From Polaromonas sp. (GTDB taxonomy: Bacteria; Pseudomonadota; Gammaproteobacteria; Burkholderiales; Burkholderiaceae_C): a stretch of 64,000 bases of DNA. Below are positions 9,146 through 18,378 of this stretch, one piece after another. The position numbers and the translations under genes were made by a program. The notes below the pieces were generated by a model. It saw only the letters and a list, made by a program, of their open reading frames with translations. It did no database searches and was not told where the DNA came from. The stretch's first letter is position 1. Each line of letters starts with the position of its first letter. The stretch covers positions 1 to 64,000 of the forward strand of contig JAIPCZ010000008.1 in assembly GCA_021737975.1 (NCBI GenBank), in the 5' to 3' direction.

Positions 9146-9655
9146 ATGAACATGCTCAATTCCCTCAAACATACCAGCCAGAATCTTGGCCGCGAGATCA
9201 ACCGCGCCTGGGAGTCGCTCTCCGAGGGCTGGCACGAGCTGCTGAGCCGCAGCAACAATTCCCTGACGCATTTCAAGCGCAGCAAAACTGGCACCGCGGA
9301 ATCCGGTGGCGCGCTGGCCACGTTTCCAAGCTGGAGCCTGCTGGCCGGTGAGCTCGAGGAAACCGCCAGGGACATCGTGGTGCGGGTCGAGCTGCCTGGC
9401 ATGGACAAGGACGATTGCCAGATCCGAATCGAGGGCAACGTGCTGTACCTGAGCGGAGAAAAGCGCTTCGAGCGAGAAACCGACGAGAGCACCTACCACG
9501 TCATGGAGCGGGCCTACGGCGCTTTTCAGCGCAGCATTCCGCTGCCGCGCAACGTGAACATCGACCAGGCCGAGGCCAGTTTCAAGAACGGCGTCTTGAC
9601 CGTACGGCTGCCCAAGGAGGGCGGCGACAAGGGCAAGTCGATCACCGTGTCCTGA
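9146..9655 (+). CDS. Small heat-shock protein, Hsp20/alpha-crystallin family
   Basis: 169 residues. A variable N-terminal region of about 60 residues precedes the alpha-crystallin domain (WSLLAGELEE... to the end), with the signature SFKNGVLTVRLPK near the C-terminus. It acts as an ATP-independent holdase that keeps unfolded proteins soluble. The Lon-like protease gene starts 9 bases after its stop, so both are probably one transcript from the FNR-like promoter upstream. Confidence 0.93.
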   Translation: MNMLNSLKHTSQNLGREINRAWESLSEGWHELLSRSNNSLTHFKRSKTGTAESGGALATFPSWSLLAGELEETARDIVVRVELPGMDKDDCQIRIEGNVLYLSGEKRFERETDESTYHVMERAYGAFQRSIPLPRNVNIDQAEASFKNGVLTVRLPKEGGDKGKSITVS

Positions 9656-9664
9656 GGTCTGGTC

Positions 9665-12094
9665 ATGAACAAGGCCGCCCTGTTGCCGTCTCTGCGCTTG
9701 GCGCCACAGCAACTGCATCAAGCCTGCGACCCGGCGCAGTTTGGCTTTGCGACCACGGCCGAGCTGGAACCCCTGGACGAGTTGATCGGCCAGATGCGCG
9801 CTTTTGACGCGGTGCGCTTTGGTGCCGGCATCCGTCATGAGGGCTTCAACATTTTTGTGCTGGGCCCGGCGGGCGTTGGCAAGCGCAGCATGGTGAGCCA
9901 GCTGCTTGCCAGACAGGCGCAGGCCGAGCCCGCCTCGGCCGACTGGTGTTATGTGAACAATTTTTCGCACCCCCACAAGCCGCAGGCCATGCGACTGCCT
10001 TCGGGGCGCGGCATCGACTTGCAGCAACAACTGGCGCAACGGGTGGCTTACCTGCGAAGCGCCATTCCGGCCCTGTTTGAGGGCGAGGACTACCGGGCCA
10101 AGGCCGAGGCGATCCAGCAGGCCTTCACCACGCGCCAGGAGGTTGCTTTCAAGGAACTTGGCGGGGCGGCAGAGCGGCAGCACATCGTGCTGCTGCGCAC
10201 GCCCAGTGGTTTTGCCTTTGCGCCCACCCGCAGCGACGAGGTGATGGCACCCGATGAATACGACAAACTGCCCGAAGACGAGAGGCAGCGCATTGCCGGC
10301 GCCATTGCCGAACTGCAGAAACAGCTGGAGAAAATCCTCCACCACATTCCACAGTGGATGAAAGAACGCGGCGAACAGCTTAAGCAACTCAACCGCGAAA
10401 CCACGGGCGCCGTCGTGACCCAGGTGGTGGACGAGCTGCGCAGCCGCTTCAACGACCTGCCCCAGACCGGCAGCTACCTCGACCAGTTGCAGCAGGACAT
10501 GATCGAGAACGCCGACGACTTTCGCCACGAGGAGGAGTCGGCCAATCTCTCGGGCTTGACGGTGGTGACCCGCAAGACCTTTCATCGCTACCAGGTCAAC
10601 GTGCTCGTCAGCAACGGCGAGCATGCCGGCGCGCCGATTGAGACCGAGGACAACCCGACCTACAGCAACCTGATCGGGCGCGTCGAGCACATTGCCCAGC
10701 TGGGTGCGCTGGTGACCGACTTCACGCTGATCAAGCCCGGCGCGCTGCACCGCGCCAATGGCGGCTACCTGTTGCTTGATGTGCGCAAGGTGCTGATGCA
10801 GCCCTTTGCCTGGGACGCCCTCAAGCGCGCGCTGCAGACGCGCGAGATCCGCATCGAGTCGCTGGGACAGATGTACAGCCTGGTGAGCACAGTGTCGCTG
10901 GAGCCCGAGCCGATGCCGCTGGACGTGAAAATTGTGCTCTTTGGCGACCGGCTGTTTTACTACCTGCTGCAGCAATACGACCCGGACTTTTCCGAACTGT
11001 TCAAAGTGGCGGATGACTTCGAAGACCGCATCGAGCGCAGCGCTGAGGCGCATCCGCTTTATGCCCGCCTGATGGCCACGCTGTGCGCCAAAGAAAAGCT
11101 GCTGCCGCTCGACCGCATGGCGGTGGCGCGGGTGATCGAGCACAGCGCGCGGCTGGTGGGGGATGCCCAGCGCCTGTCCACCCACATGCGCAGTGTGGCC
11201 GACCTGCTGCAGGAGTCCGACTTCTGGGCGCGCGAGGCGGGCCTGCCCGCCATCACCGAAAGCAATGTGCAGCAGGCGATTGACGCGCAGGTCCATCGCC
11301 AGGACCGGCTGCGGGCCCAACTGCACGAAGCCATCCTGCGCGAGACCCTGCTGATCGACACGCAGGGCGCGGTGGTGGGCCAGATCAACGGCCTGTCGGT
11401 GCTTCAGCTCGGCGATTTCGCCTTTGCCCAGCCGATCCGCATCACGGCGACCACGCGGCTCGGAACCGGGGAGATGGTCAACATCGAGCGCGAGGTCAAG
11501 CTTTCGGGCGCCATCCATTCCAAGGGTGTGCTGATCCTTTCTTCTTATCTGGCCACCCGCTATGCGCGCAACCAGCCGCTGGCGCTCTCGGCCAGCCTGG
11601 TGTTCGAGCAATCCTATGGGCAGGTCGATGGCGACAGCGCGTCGCTGGCCGAGTTGTGCGTGCTCCTGTCCCACCTGGCCAATGTGCCGCTGCTGCAGTC
11701 GCTGGCGGTGACCGGCTCGGTCAACCAGCTGGGGCAGGTGCAGGCCATTGGTGCCGTCAATGAAAAGATCGAGGGCTTTTTTGACATCTGTGCCGCGCGC
11801 GGCATGAGCGGCGACCAAGGCGTGCTGATACCCGAGGCCAACGTCAAGCACCTGATGCTGCGCCGTGATGTGGTGGCCGCGGCGCGCGCCGGAAAGTTTC
11901 ATATTCATGCCATTGCCCATGTGGACCAGGCCATGTCCCTGCTGACCGGGGTGCCGGCTGGTGAGGCTGGCGCCGGCGGGCAGTATCCGGCGGACAGCAT
12001 CAACCGAAGGGTGGCGCAGCGGGTGGCTGAACTCGGTGCCCTGCGCAAGGCGCTTGCAAAACCACCTGAAGAGAAGAAAAAGAACCGGAGCTAG
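9665..12094 (+). CDS. Lon-like ATP-dependent protease (YcbZ/LonB-like)
   Basis: 809 residues. An AAA domain with Walker A-like GPAGVGKRS (67-75) carries a long inserted helical region (about 190-330), and a C-terminal S16 protease domain follows. The catalytic Ser658 (in DGDSAS) and Lys701 (in NEKIEG) are 43 residues apart, the same spacing as in E. coli Lon. There is no Lon N-domain, so it is not the housekeeping Lon. With Hsp20 in front, it may clear proteins that the holdase cannot rescue. Confidence 0.9.
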   Translation: MNKAALLPSLRLAPQQLHQACDPAQFGFATTAELEPLDELIGQMRAFDAVRFGAGIRHEGFNIFVLGPAGVGKRSMVSQLLARQAQAEPASADWCYVNNFSHPHKPQAMRLPSGRGIDLQQQLAQRVAYLRSAIPALFEGEDYRAKAEAIQQAFTTRQEVAFKELGGAAERQHIVLLRTPSGFAFAPTRSDEVMAPDEYDKLPEDERQRIAGAIAELQKQLEKILHHIPQWMKERGEQLKQLNRETTGAVVTQVVDELRSRFNDLPQTGSYLDQLQQDMIENADDFRHEEESANLSGLTVVTRKTFHRYQVNVLVSNGEHAGAPIETEDNPTYSNLIGRVEHIAQLGALVTDFTLIKPGALHRANGGYLLLDVRKVLMQPFAWDALKRALQTREIRIESLGQMYSLVSTVSLEPEPMPLDVKIVLFGDRLFYYLLQQYDPDFSELFKVADDFEDRIERSAEAHPLYARLMATLCAKEKLLPLDRMAVARVIEHSARLVGDAQRLSTHMRSVADLLQESDFWAREAGLPAITESNVQQAIDAQVHRQDRLRAQLHEAILRETLLIDTQGAVVGQINGLSVLQLGDFAFAQPIRITATTRLGTGEMVNIEREVKLSGAIHSKGVLILSSYLATRYARNQPLALSASLVFEQSYGQVDGDSASLAELCVLLSHLANVPLLQSLAVTGSVNQLGQVQAIGAVNEKIEGFFDICAARGMSGDQGVLIPEANVKHLMLRRDVVAAARAGKFHIHAIAHVDQAMSLLTGVPAGEAGAGGQYPADSINRRVAQRVAELGALRKALAKPPEEKKKNRS

Positions 12095-12123
12095 TGAAGG
12101 CTCGCGGCAGGGCAGGCACTGCC

Positions 12124-13362
12124 TTAGGGGTACATGTAGGCGCGTGACCACGGCGTCGGGTTGAGCTGCTCGCTGGTGCCGGCCTTGCAGGCCAGCACCT
12201 GGTAGATCGACACCCAGTTCTGCGAAAAAGCATGGGAACAGCCGGCCAGGTAGATGCGCCAGACGCGGTAAGTGGTCTCGCTGACCAAGGGGCGAATGGC
12301 TTGCTGCTGGCGCTCATAGTTGTCCGACCAGCACGCCAGTGTGCGCGCGTAGTGGCGGCGCAGGCATTCGACATCGAGCGCTTCGAGCCCGGCGCTTTGC
12401 ATGTCTTTGAGCGCCAGGCTGATATGCGGCAGCTCACCGTTCGGGAAGACATATTTTTCGATGAAGCTCGCGGCCCCCAGCGGTGTCGCGCCGCTGCCCG
12501 GATCAGTCGAGGTGATGCCGTGGTTCAGCACCAGGCCACCGTCCTTCAGCAAGGCGTTGATCTTGGCGAAATAGGCCTCCAGGTGTTTCAGTCCCACATG
12601 CTCGAACATGCCGATGGAGGTGATCTTGTCAAACTGTCCGTCACCCGGCTCAATGTCGCGGTAGTCCTGCAAGCGAATCTCGATCTGGCTTTCCAGCCCG
12701 GCCTGCGCCACGCGCTCGCACGCCAGCGCGTGCTGGTTTTTGGACAGGGTCACACCCAGCACCCTGGCGCCGTGCTTTTGCGCCGCGCGAATCGCCAGCG
12801 CGCCCCAGCCACAGCCGATGTCGAGCAGGTGCTCACCCGGCTTGAGCATGAGCTTTCCCAGGATGTGATCGAGCTTGGCGTTTTGTGCTGCCGCCAGCGT
12901 TTCGGTCCGGGTGGGAAAGTAGGCGCAGGAGTACACCATGGACTCGTCAAGCCAGAGCTGGTAGAAGTCGTTGGAGACATCGTAATGGTGCTCGATGGCG
13001 TTGGCGTCCCGTCCACGGTCATGGCGCAAGGCGTTGAACAGGCGGCCAAATCGGCCTCGCCTGGGCACACCATGCTCGGCCAGGCTGGCCGCGGCTGCCA
13101 CAATGTCGGCCGCCTGCCCCGACACATCGAAGTGGCCGTTGACATAACCCTCGGCCAGGTTGTCCAGGCTCGGCGGCACAAAATACCTCAGCGCGCCCGG
13201 ACTCAGGATGTTGACGGTCACCCGGGGCTGCGGCCCCAGGTCGTGCTGAATGCCGTTCCAGAGCGACAGGCGCAAGGGAATGTCCGACTCCGGCGCCAGG
13301 CTGGTCAGGCAATGGGTGAGCCCTTGATGGGCGATGCCCGTCGGGGCGACGCGGGCGTCCAT
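12124..13362 (-). CDS. cfa: Cyclopropane-fatty-acyl-phospholipid synthase-like methyltransferase
   Basis: 412 residues. The SAM-binding motif LDIGCGWGALA and conserved YSCAYF, EHVG and SFIEKYVFP segments mark the CFA synthase family, which methylenates unsaturated fatty acids in membrane phospholipids, usually under stress or in stationary phase. The N-terminal lipid-binding part is present. The ATG at 13362 overlaps the stop of a 50-codon gene (TGATG). Convergent with the Lon-like gene. A related fatty-acid methyltransferase function is possible. Confidence 0.88.
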   Translation of the reverse strand: MDARVAPTGIAHQGLTHCLTSLAPESDIPLRLSLWNGIQHDLGPQPRVTVNILSPGALRYFVPPSLDNLAEGYVNGHFDVSGQAADIVAAAASLAEHGVPRRGRFGRLFNALRHDRGRDANAIEHHYDVSNDFYQLWLDESMVYSCAYFPTRTETLAAAQNAKLDHILGKLMLKPGEHLLDIGCGWGALAIRAAQKHGARVLGVTLSKNQHALACERVAQAGLESQIEIRLQDYRDIEPGDGQFDKITSIGMFEHVGLKHLEAYFAKINALLKDGGLVLNHGITSTDPGSGATPLGAASFIEKYVFPNGELPHISLALKDMQSAGLEALDVECLRRHYARTLACWSDNYERQQQAIRPLVSETTYRVWRIYLAGCSHAFSQNWVSIYQVLACKAGTSEQLNPTPWSRAYMYP

Positions 13363-13514
13363 CAAACCCGCCCCGCGTCCTCACGCCCCGCACCGTCGCC
13401 GAGCCCAGAGGGCGAGGCAGGTGAGGGAGGCGAGAACAAACTGAAGGCGGCCGAGGTGGCCCCCGCCACGAGGGCGGCGGCGATCAAGGCAAGAATAATT
13501 TTGTGTCGATTCAT
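13362..13514 (-). CDS. Small exported or membrane-anchored protein, coupled to cfa
   Basis: 50 residues. Start MNRHKII is followed by an 18-residue alanine/leucine-rich hydrophobic stretch and a short proline/serine-rich tail. The start has a strong ribosome binding site (AGGAG 6 bases upstream) and the stop overlaps the cfa start, so the gene is probably real and may serve to couple cfa translation. I do not recognise a family. Confidence 0.55.
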   Translation of the reverse strand: MNRHKIILALIAAALVAGATSAAFSLFSPPSPASPSGLGDGAGREDAGRV

Positions 13515-13563
13515 GATCGCTCCTGCGCTGCGGCAGGGTGTGCTGCCCATGCCATGAGTCACG

Positions 13564-13631
13564 ATGCTAGGGCGCCCGGCTTCGCGTCGATTGAGAATTG
13601 TCATTGGCGCCGCAACTGGCCGGCGTAGTCT
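13564..13631. promoter_or_regulatory. Shared FNR/Anr-like site with symmetrical divergent promoters (ftsH2 / cfa)
   Basis: TTGAGAATTGTCAT at 13591-13604 has a perfect TTGA half-site. On the plus strand TAGTCT (13626-13631) begins 28.5 bases from its centre; on the minus strand TAGCAT (13564-13569) begins 28.5 bases away on the other side. One regulator bound here could therefore drive ftsH2 (start near 13639) and the small gene-cfa operon (start near 13556) with equal geometry. Confidence 0.55.
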
Positions 13632-13666
13632 TGGGGCTTCAAATGCTGCCGTTTGAAGGGCGCAAA

Positions 13667-15532
13667 TTGGACAAGAAACAAACCTGGAATCTCGGCTACT
13701 GGCTGCTGGCGTCCTTGCTGCTGTTGTGGCTGCAGGGCATCTGGCAAAACGCCAACCAGTCGGAGGTCGTGCCCTACAGCGAGTTCGAGCAGGCGCTCAG
13801 CGAGGGGCGTATCGCCGATGTCCTTGTGACCGACCTCACCATGACTGGCCGCCTCAAGACCGCCGAGGGGCAGAAGACGGTGCTGGTGACCGCACGGGTC
13901 GAGCCTGATCTGGCCGCGCGCCTGGAACGGTACAAGGTGCCCTACACGCGCGTGGTGGAAAGCACCTGGCTCAAAAGCCTGGCATCGTGGATCGTCCCTT
14001 CGCTGGTGTTTTTCGGGCTGTGGTTTTTCCTGTTCCGCAGTTTTGCCGACAAGCAGGGCATGGGTGGTTTTTTGTCGATTGGCAAGAGTCGCGCCAAGAT
14101 CTATGTCCAGACCAACACCGGCGTCACCTTTGCCGATGTGGCCGGCGTGGACGAGGCGCGGCACGAGCTTGAGGAGGTGGTGGACTTCCTCAAGCATCCG
14201 CAGGAATACGGCCGTTTGGGCGCCCATATTCCGAAGGGCGTCTTGCTGGTGGGCCCGCCCGGCACCGGCAAGACGCTGCTGGCCAAAGCCGTGGCGGGCG
14301 AGGCCGGCGTGCCCTTTTTCTCGATCTCGGGGAGCGAATTTGTCGAGATGTTTGTCGGTGTGGGCGCGGCCCGGGTGCGTGACCTGTTCGAGCAGGCGCG
14401 CAAGATGGCACCGGCCATCATCTTCATCGACGAGCTCGACGCGCTGGGCCGTGCCCGAGGCGCCTTTCCAGGGCTGGGCGGGCACGATGAAAAGGAGCAG
14501 ACACTCAACCAGCTGCTGTCGGAGATGGATGGCTTTGACTCGTCCGTGGGCCTGATCATTCTGTCGGCCACCAACCGCCCTGAAATCCTCGACCCCGCGC
14601 TGCTGCGTGCCGGGCGCTTCGACCGCCAGGTGCTGGTGGACCGCCCCGACCGCAAGGGCCGCACCGACATCCTCAAGGTGCATGCCCGCAAGGTCAAGCT
14701 CGACGCCGCGCTGAACATCGAGGACGTGGCCGCACTGACGCCGGGCTTCAGTGGCGCCGACCTGGCCAACCTGGTCAATGAGGCCACGCTGGTGGCCACC
14801 CGGCGCAAGGCAAGCCAGGTCACGCTGCCAGACTTCACCGCCGCGGTGGAGCGAATCATCGCCGGCCTGGAGCGCAAAAACCGGGTGCTCAACCCGAAAG
14901 AGCGCGAGGCGGTGGCCTTCCACGAGATGGGCCACGCGCTGGTGGCGCTGGCCCAGCCGGGCACGGATCCGGTGCACAAGGTGTCGATCATCCCGCGCGG
15001 CATTGGGGCGCTCGGCTACACCATCCAGCGCCCCACCGAGGACCGCTACCTGATGACCCGGCCCGAGCTGGAGAAAAAAATTGCCGTCTTGATGGGTGGC
15101 CGGGCTGCCGAAAAGCTGGTGTTCGAGCTGCTGTCGACCGGTGCCGCTGACGACCTGGCCAAGGCCACCGACATGGCCCGTGAAATGGTGACCCGCTACG
15201 GCATGGACGAGGGCCTGGGTTATGTCGCCTTCGAGCCCAAGCGCCAGCAGATGCTGGACATGCCGGCCGGGGTGCTACCCCAGGGCAGTCCGGTCTCGGA
15301 GCACACCCAGCAACATATCGATGACGCGATTCGCGGCATCGTCATGGCCGGCTTTGAGCAGGCCACCGGCATTTTGAAGGTCAACCGGGCCGTGCTGGAG
15401 CGCGGCGCGCGGGCGCTGCTGGAAAAGGAAACCCTGGATGAAGCCGCCATCCGCGCCCTGGTCACGGACCTCAAGCGAATGGATGCCTCTGTTGCAGCGC
15501 AGGCCGGTGTGGCGTTGCGCGCCGGGAACTGA
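13667..15532 (+). CDS. ftsH: ATP-dependent zinc metalloprotease FtsH (second, non-canonical copy)
   Basis: 621 residues from TTG at 13667. Two membrane helices (about 7-26 and 95-115) flank a short periplasmic domain. The AAA domain has Walker A GPPGTGKT (196-203) and Walker [13 protein letters not shown], and the peptidase domain has the zinc motif HEMGH (419-423). An ATG at 13643 is in frame, but the promoter inferred above would start RNA at about 13639, and GAAGGG sits 6 bases before the TTG, so TTG is preferred. Its location among stress genes, away from rrmJ/folP, suggests a specialised paralogue. Confidence 0.9.
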   Translation: MDKKQTWNLGYWLLASLLLLWLQGIWQNANQSEVVPYSEFEQALSEGRIADVLVTDLTMTGRLKTAEGQKTVLVTARVEPDLAARLERYKVPYTRVVESTWLKSLASWIVPSLVFFGLWFFLFRSFADKQGMGGFLSIGKSRAKIYVQTNTGVTFADVAGVDEARHELEEVVDFLKHPQEYGRLGAHIPKGVLLVGPPGTGKTLLAKAVAGEAGVPFFSISGSEFVEMFVGVGAARVRDLFEQARKMAPAIIFIDELDALGRARGAFPGLGGHDEKEQTLNQLLSEMDGFDSSVGLIILSATNRPEILDPALLRAGRFDRQVLVDRPDRKGRTDILKVHARKVKLDAALNIEDVAALTPGFSGADLANLVNEATLVATRRKASQVTLPDFTAAVERIIAGLERKNRVLNPKEREAVAFHEMGHALVALAQPGTDPVHKVSIIPRGIGALGYTIQRPTEDRYLMTRPELEKKIAVLMGGRAAEKLVFELLSTGAADDLAKATDMAREMVTRYGMDEGLGYVAFEPKRQQMLDMPAGVLPQGSPVSEHTQQHIDDAIRGIVMAGFEQATGILKVNRAVLERGARALLEKETLDEAAIRALVTDLKRMDASVAAQAGVALRAGN

Positions 15533-16524
15533 TGATGCTGGCCATGACCCTGCACGCGCCTGGCCAGCCCCTGGTCATGGCTGACCTGCCCATGCCGAAG
15601 CCGCAGGCGCACGAGGTCCTGCTGCAGGTGCTGGCCTGCGGCGTTTGTCGCACCGACCTGCATATCGTGGATGGTGATTTGCCGCCCCGGCATGCGGGCA
15701 TCGTGCCGGGCCATGAGGTGGTGGGGCGCGTGGTGGCCATGGGCGCGCTGGTGAGCGGTTTTGAGACCGGCAGCCGGGTCGGTGTGCCCTGGCTGGGGGG
15801 CACTTGTGGCCACTGCGCCTATTGCGCCGACGGCCGCGAGAACCTGTGCGATACGCCGGTGTTCACCGGCTACGACCGCCACGGCGGCTTTGCGCAATAC
15901 ACGGTGGCTGACGCCCGCTTCTGTTTTGCCCTGCCCGGGCCTTACGACGACGTTCACGCCGCGCCCCTGCTGTGCGCCGGCCTGATCGGCTACCGCGCTT
16001 ACCATCTGTCGGGCGTGACGGGCAGCATGCGCCTGGGGCTTTACGGCTTTGGCGCCGCGGCCCACATCATCTGCCAGGTCGCCTTGGCCGAGGGGCGGCA
16101 TGTGTATGCTTTCACCCGCCCGGGCGACTCGCAAAGCCAGCGCTTTGCCCTGCAACTGGGCGCCTGCTGGGCGGGGTCGTCGGATGAGCGGCCCGATGTG
16201 GCGCTGGACGCTGCGCTGATCTTTGCGCCCGTTGGCGCGCTGGTGCCCGCCGCGCTGCGCGCCACGCGCAAGGGTGGCGTGGTGGTGTGCGCTGGTATCC
16301 ACATGAGCGACATCCCCGCGTTTCCCTATGCGCTGCTGTGGGGCGAGCGCAGCGTGCGCTCGGTGGCCAACCTGACACGCCAGGACGGCGATGCCTTCTT
16401 TTCACTGATTGCGCGTCATCCGGTGCGCACCCATGTCTCGCCATTCCCGCTGGCGCAGGCCAACCGGGCCATCGCCGCCCTGAGGGCAGGCTTGATCGAC
16501 GGTGCGGCGGTGCTTGTGCCTTAA
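15532..16524 (+). CDS. Zinc-dependent alcohol dehydrogenase
   Basis: 330 residues. The catalytic zinc region CGVCRTDLH and GHEVVG, the four-cysteine structural zinc lobe CGHCAYCADGRENLC and a Rossmann glycine motif (YGFGAAAH) are all present. The start overlaps the ftsH stop by one base (TGATG). Fermentative oxidation or reduction of a small alcohol or aldehyde is the likely role; the substrate is not evident. Confidence 0.9.
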   Translation: MMLAMTLHAPGQPLVMADLPMPKPQAHEVLLQVLACGVCRTDLHIVDGDLPPRHAGIVPGHEVVGRVVAMGALVSGFETGSRVGVPWLGGTCGHCAYCADGRENLCDTPVFTGYDRHGGFAQYTVADARFCFALPGPYDDVHAAPLLCAGLIGYRAYHLSGVTGSMRLGLYGFGAAAHIICQVALAEGRHVYAFTRPGDSQSQRFALQLGACWAGSSDERPDVALDAALIFAPVGALVPAALRATRKGGVVVCAGIHMSDIPAFPYALLWGERSVRSVANLTRQDGDAFFSLIARHPVRTHVSPFPLAQANRAIAALRAGLIDGAAVLVP

Positions 16525-16534
16525 CGTGGCAGGG

Positions 16535-16575
16535 ATGCGATTTATCAAGACCTTCCGGCCGCTGAAAGTTACGCT
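16535..16575 (+). promoter_or_regulatory. FNR/Anr-like site plus -10 box upstream of the B12-dependent reductase
   Basis: ATGCGATTTATCAA at 16535-16548 differs from the hsp20 site at 2 of 14 positions. TACGCT at 16570-16575 starts 28.5 bases from its centre, the same spacing as at hsp20 and ftsH2. Transcription would begin near 16583, leaving a 23-base leader with an AGGAAGG ribosome site. Confidence 0.55.
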
Positions 16576-16605
16576 GGAAGGCATGACAAATCAGGAAGGC
16601 GAATC

Positions 16606-18378
16606 ATGCATACCACCCACATCACCGAAGCCATTTCCGACCATGTCTGGCGCACCCGGTATTGCTGGACCGAGCCCGGCCGGGTACCCGAGCCCTCGGT
16701 CGAGGCCAGTTGGGACCGGGTGGCCTTGGCGGTCTCGGGCGCAGAGACGCACCACCGTGATGACTGGCGCGAGCACTTTCGGGCGATCCTGAACGACTTT
16801 CGTTTTTTGCCGGGCGGGCGCATCCTGGCGGGTGCAGGCACATCGCACCACAGCACCTTGTTCAATTGTTTTGTGGCGGGCCCGCTTGAGGATTCAGTTC
16901 AAGGGATTTTTAACGCCCTGCGCGAGGCCATGGTGACGCTGCAGGCTGGCGGCGGCGTCGGGGTTGACTTCTCCACCTTGCGCCCGGCGGGGTCGCCGGC
17001 GGTGGCCAGCGCCGGCGTGGCCTCTGGCCCGGTCTCGTTCATGAACGTGTGGGAAGAGGCCAACACGGTGCTGGAATCGCACAACGTGCGCCGCGGCGCC
17101 ATGATGGCCACGCTGCGCTGCGACCACCCTGACATCGAAGCCTTCATTGAGGCAAAAACCCGGGGCGGCAGCCTGTCGCATTTCAATTTGTCGGTGGCCA
17201 TCACCGACGACTTCATGCGGGCCGTCGAGGAAGACAGCCCCTGGCCGCTGGTCTTCCCTCTGGGCCAGCATGCCATTCCTGTCGGCGCCGAGGTGTGCGA
17301 GCGTGTCTGGTCTGGCGACAGCGCGCCCCAGCTCTGCCTCGTGTATCGGCGTGTTCCCGCGCGCCTGGTCTGGAACAAGCTGCTGGCGGCGCAGCTGCTC
17401 TGTGCCGAGCCCGGCATCCTCTTCATTGACCGTATCAACCGGGACAACAACCTGTGGTACTGCGAGCGTATTGCCACCACCAACCCCTGTGGCGAAGTGC
17501 CGCTGCCGCCCTACGGAGGCTGCAACCTGGGTTCCATCAATCTGACACGCTTTGTGCACGATCCCTTCGCCAGGCATCCGAACGTGGATTGGGTCGGCCT
17601 GAAGGCGGTGGCCGGCATTGCCACGCGCTTTCTCGATGACGTGCACGACATTTCCCTGCTGCCGCTCAAGGCGCAGGAAAAGGCGGTGCGCGCCAGCAGA
17701 AGGATCGGGCTGGGGGTCACCGGCCTGGCCGACATGCTGGCCATGCTCGGCCTGCGCTACGGCTCGGAGGCGAGTCTCGACCTCACGCGCGCGATCATGG
17801 GCACCATTCGCGACACCGCTTACGCCACGTCCGTCGAGATCGCCAGGGAGAAGGGCGCTTTCCCGGCGTTCGACAAGCTCAAATACGGCGCCAGTCCGTT
17901 CGTGCTGGGTCTGTCCCATGAGCTTCAGGATGCGATCGCCGAGCACGGCATTCGCAACAGTCATTTGTTGGCGGTGGCCCCCGCCGGCGCCATCAGCCTG
18001 TTGGCCAACCATGTGTCCAGCGGCATCGAGCCCATTTTTGCCGCCCGTGCCGAGCGCCGCGTGCGCGGGGCCGATGGCCAGCCCGTGAGCTTCGAGGCAG
18101 AAGACGCCGCCGTGCGGCTTTATAAGCAACTTCATGGCGCCCAGGCCGCGCTGCCGGATGCCCTGCCGACGGTGGCCGACATCAGCGCCGAAGAGCAGTT
18201 GCGCATGATGTCGGTGGTGCAGTCCTGCGTGGACAGCGCGATCTCCAAGACGGTGCGTCTGCCGCAGGGCATGCGGCCGCAGGAGCTTGAACTGGTGTTG
18301 CTGCAGGCTTGGGAGCTTGGGCTCAAGGGCTGCGCCGTGTACCCCGAGGGCAGCCGCAGCGGTGACGCTGTTCTGTAA
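16606..18378 (+). CDS. nrdJ: Adenosylcobalamin-dependent ribonucleotide reductase (class II)
   Basis: 590 residues, a short form of the family. Conserved elements include FLPGGRILAGAG, FNCFV with a redox cysteine, AGGGVGVDFS, and the active-site region NPCGEVPLPPYGGCNLGSI. The enzyme makes deoxyribonucleotides without oxygen, so it can act under anoxia. The long C-terminal cysteine-rich tail of larger NrdJ proteins is absent. No cobalamin riboswitch is visible in the 80-base leader region. The stop overlaps the next start by one base. Confidence 0.9.
   Translation: MHTTHITEAISDHVWRTRYCWTEPGRVPEPSVEASWDRVALAVSGAETHHRDDWREHFRAILNDFRFLPGGRILAGAGTSHHSTLFNCFVAGPLEDSVQGIFNALREAMVTLQAGGGVGVDFSTLRPAGSPAVASAGVASGPVSFMNVWEEANTVLESHNVRRGAMMATLRCDHPDIEAFIEAKTRGGSLSHFNLSVAITDDFMRAVEEDSPWPLVFPLGQHAIPVGAEVCERVWSGDSAPQLCLVYRRVPARLVWNKLLAAQLLCAEPGILFIDRINRDNNLWYCERIATTNPCGEVPLPPYGGCNLGSINLTRFVHDPFARHPNVDWVGLKAVAGIATRFLDDVHDISLLPLKAQEKAVRASRRIGLGVTGLADMLAMLGLRYGSEASLDLTRAIMGTIRDTAYATSVEIAREKGAFPAFDKLKYGASPFVLGLSHELQDAIAEHGIRNSHLLAVAPAGAISLLANHVSSGIEPIFAARAERRVRGADGQPVSFEAEDAAVRLYKQLHGAQAALPDALPTVADISAEEQLRMMSVVQSCVDSAISKTVRLPQGMRPQELELVLLQAWELGLKGCAVYPEGSRSGDAVL

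Noticed and set aside
9137-12151. A 1004-codon open frame on the minus strand
   Set aside because: It is the mirror of the hsp20 and Lon-like genes in high-GC DNA; His/Gln/Arg-rich without any domain, while the plus strand has clear catalytic motifs.
16525-16605. Cobalamin riboswitch before the B12-dependent reductase
   Set aside because: The gap is only about 80 bases and no B12-box-like sequence is visible; the FNR-like promoter explains the region better.
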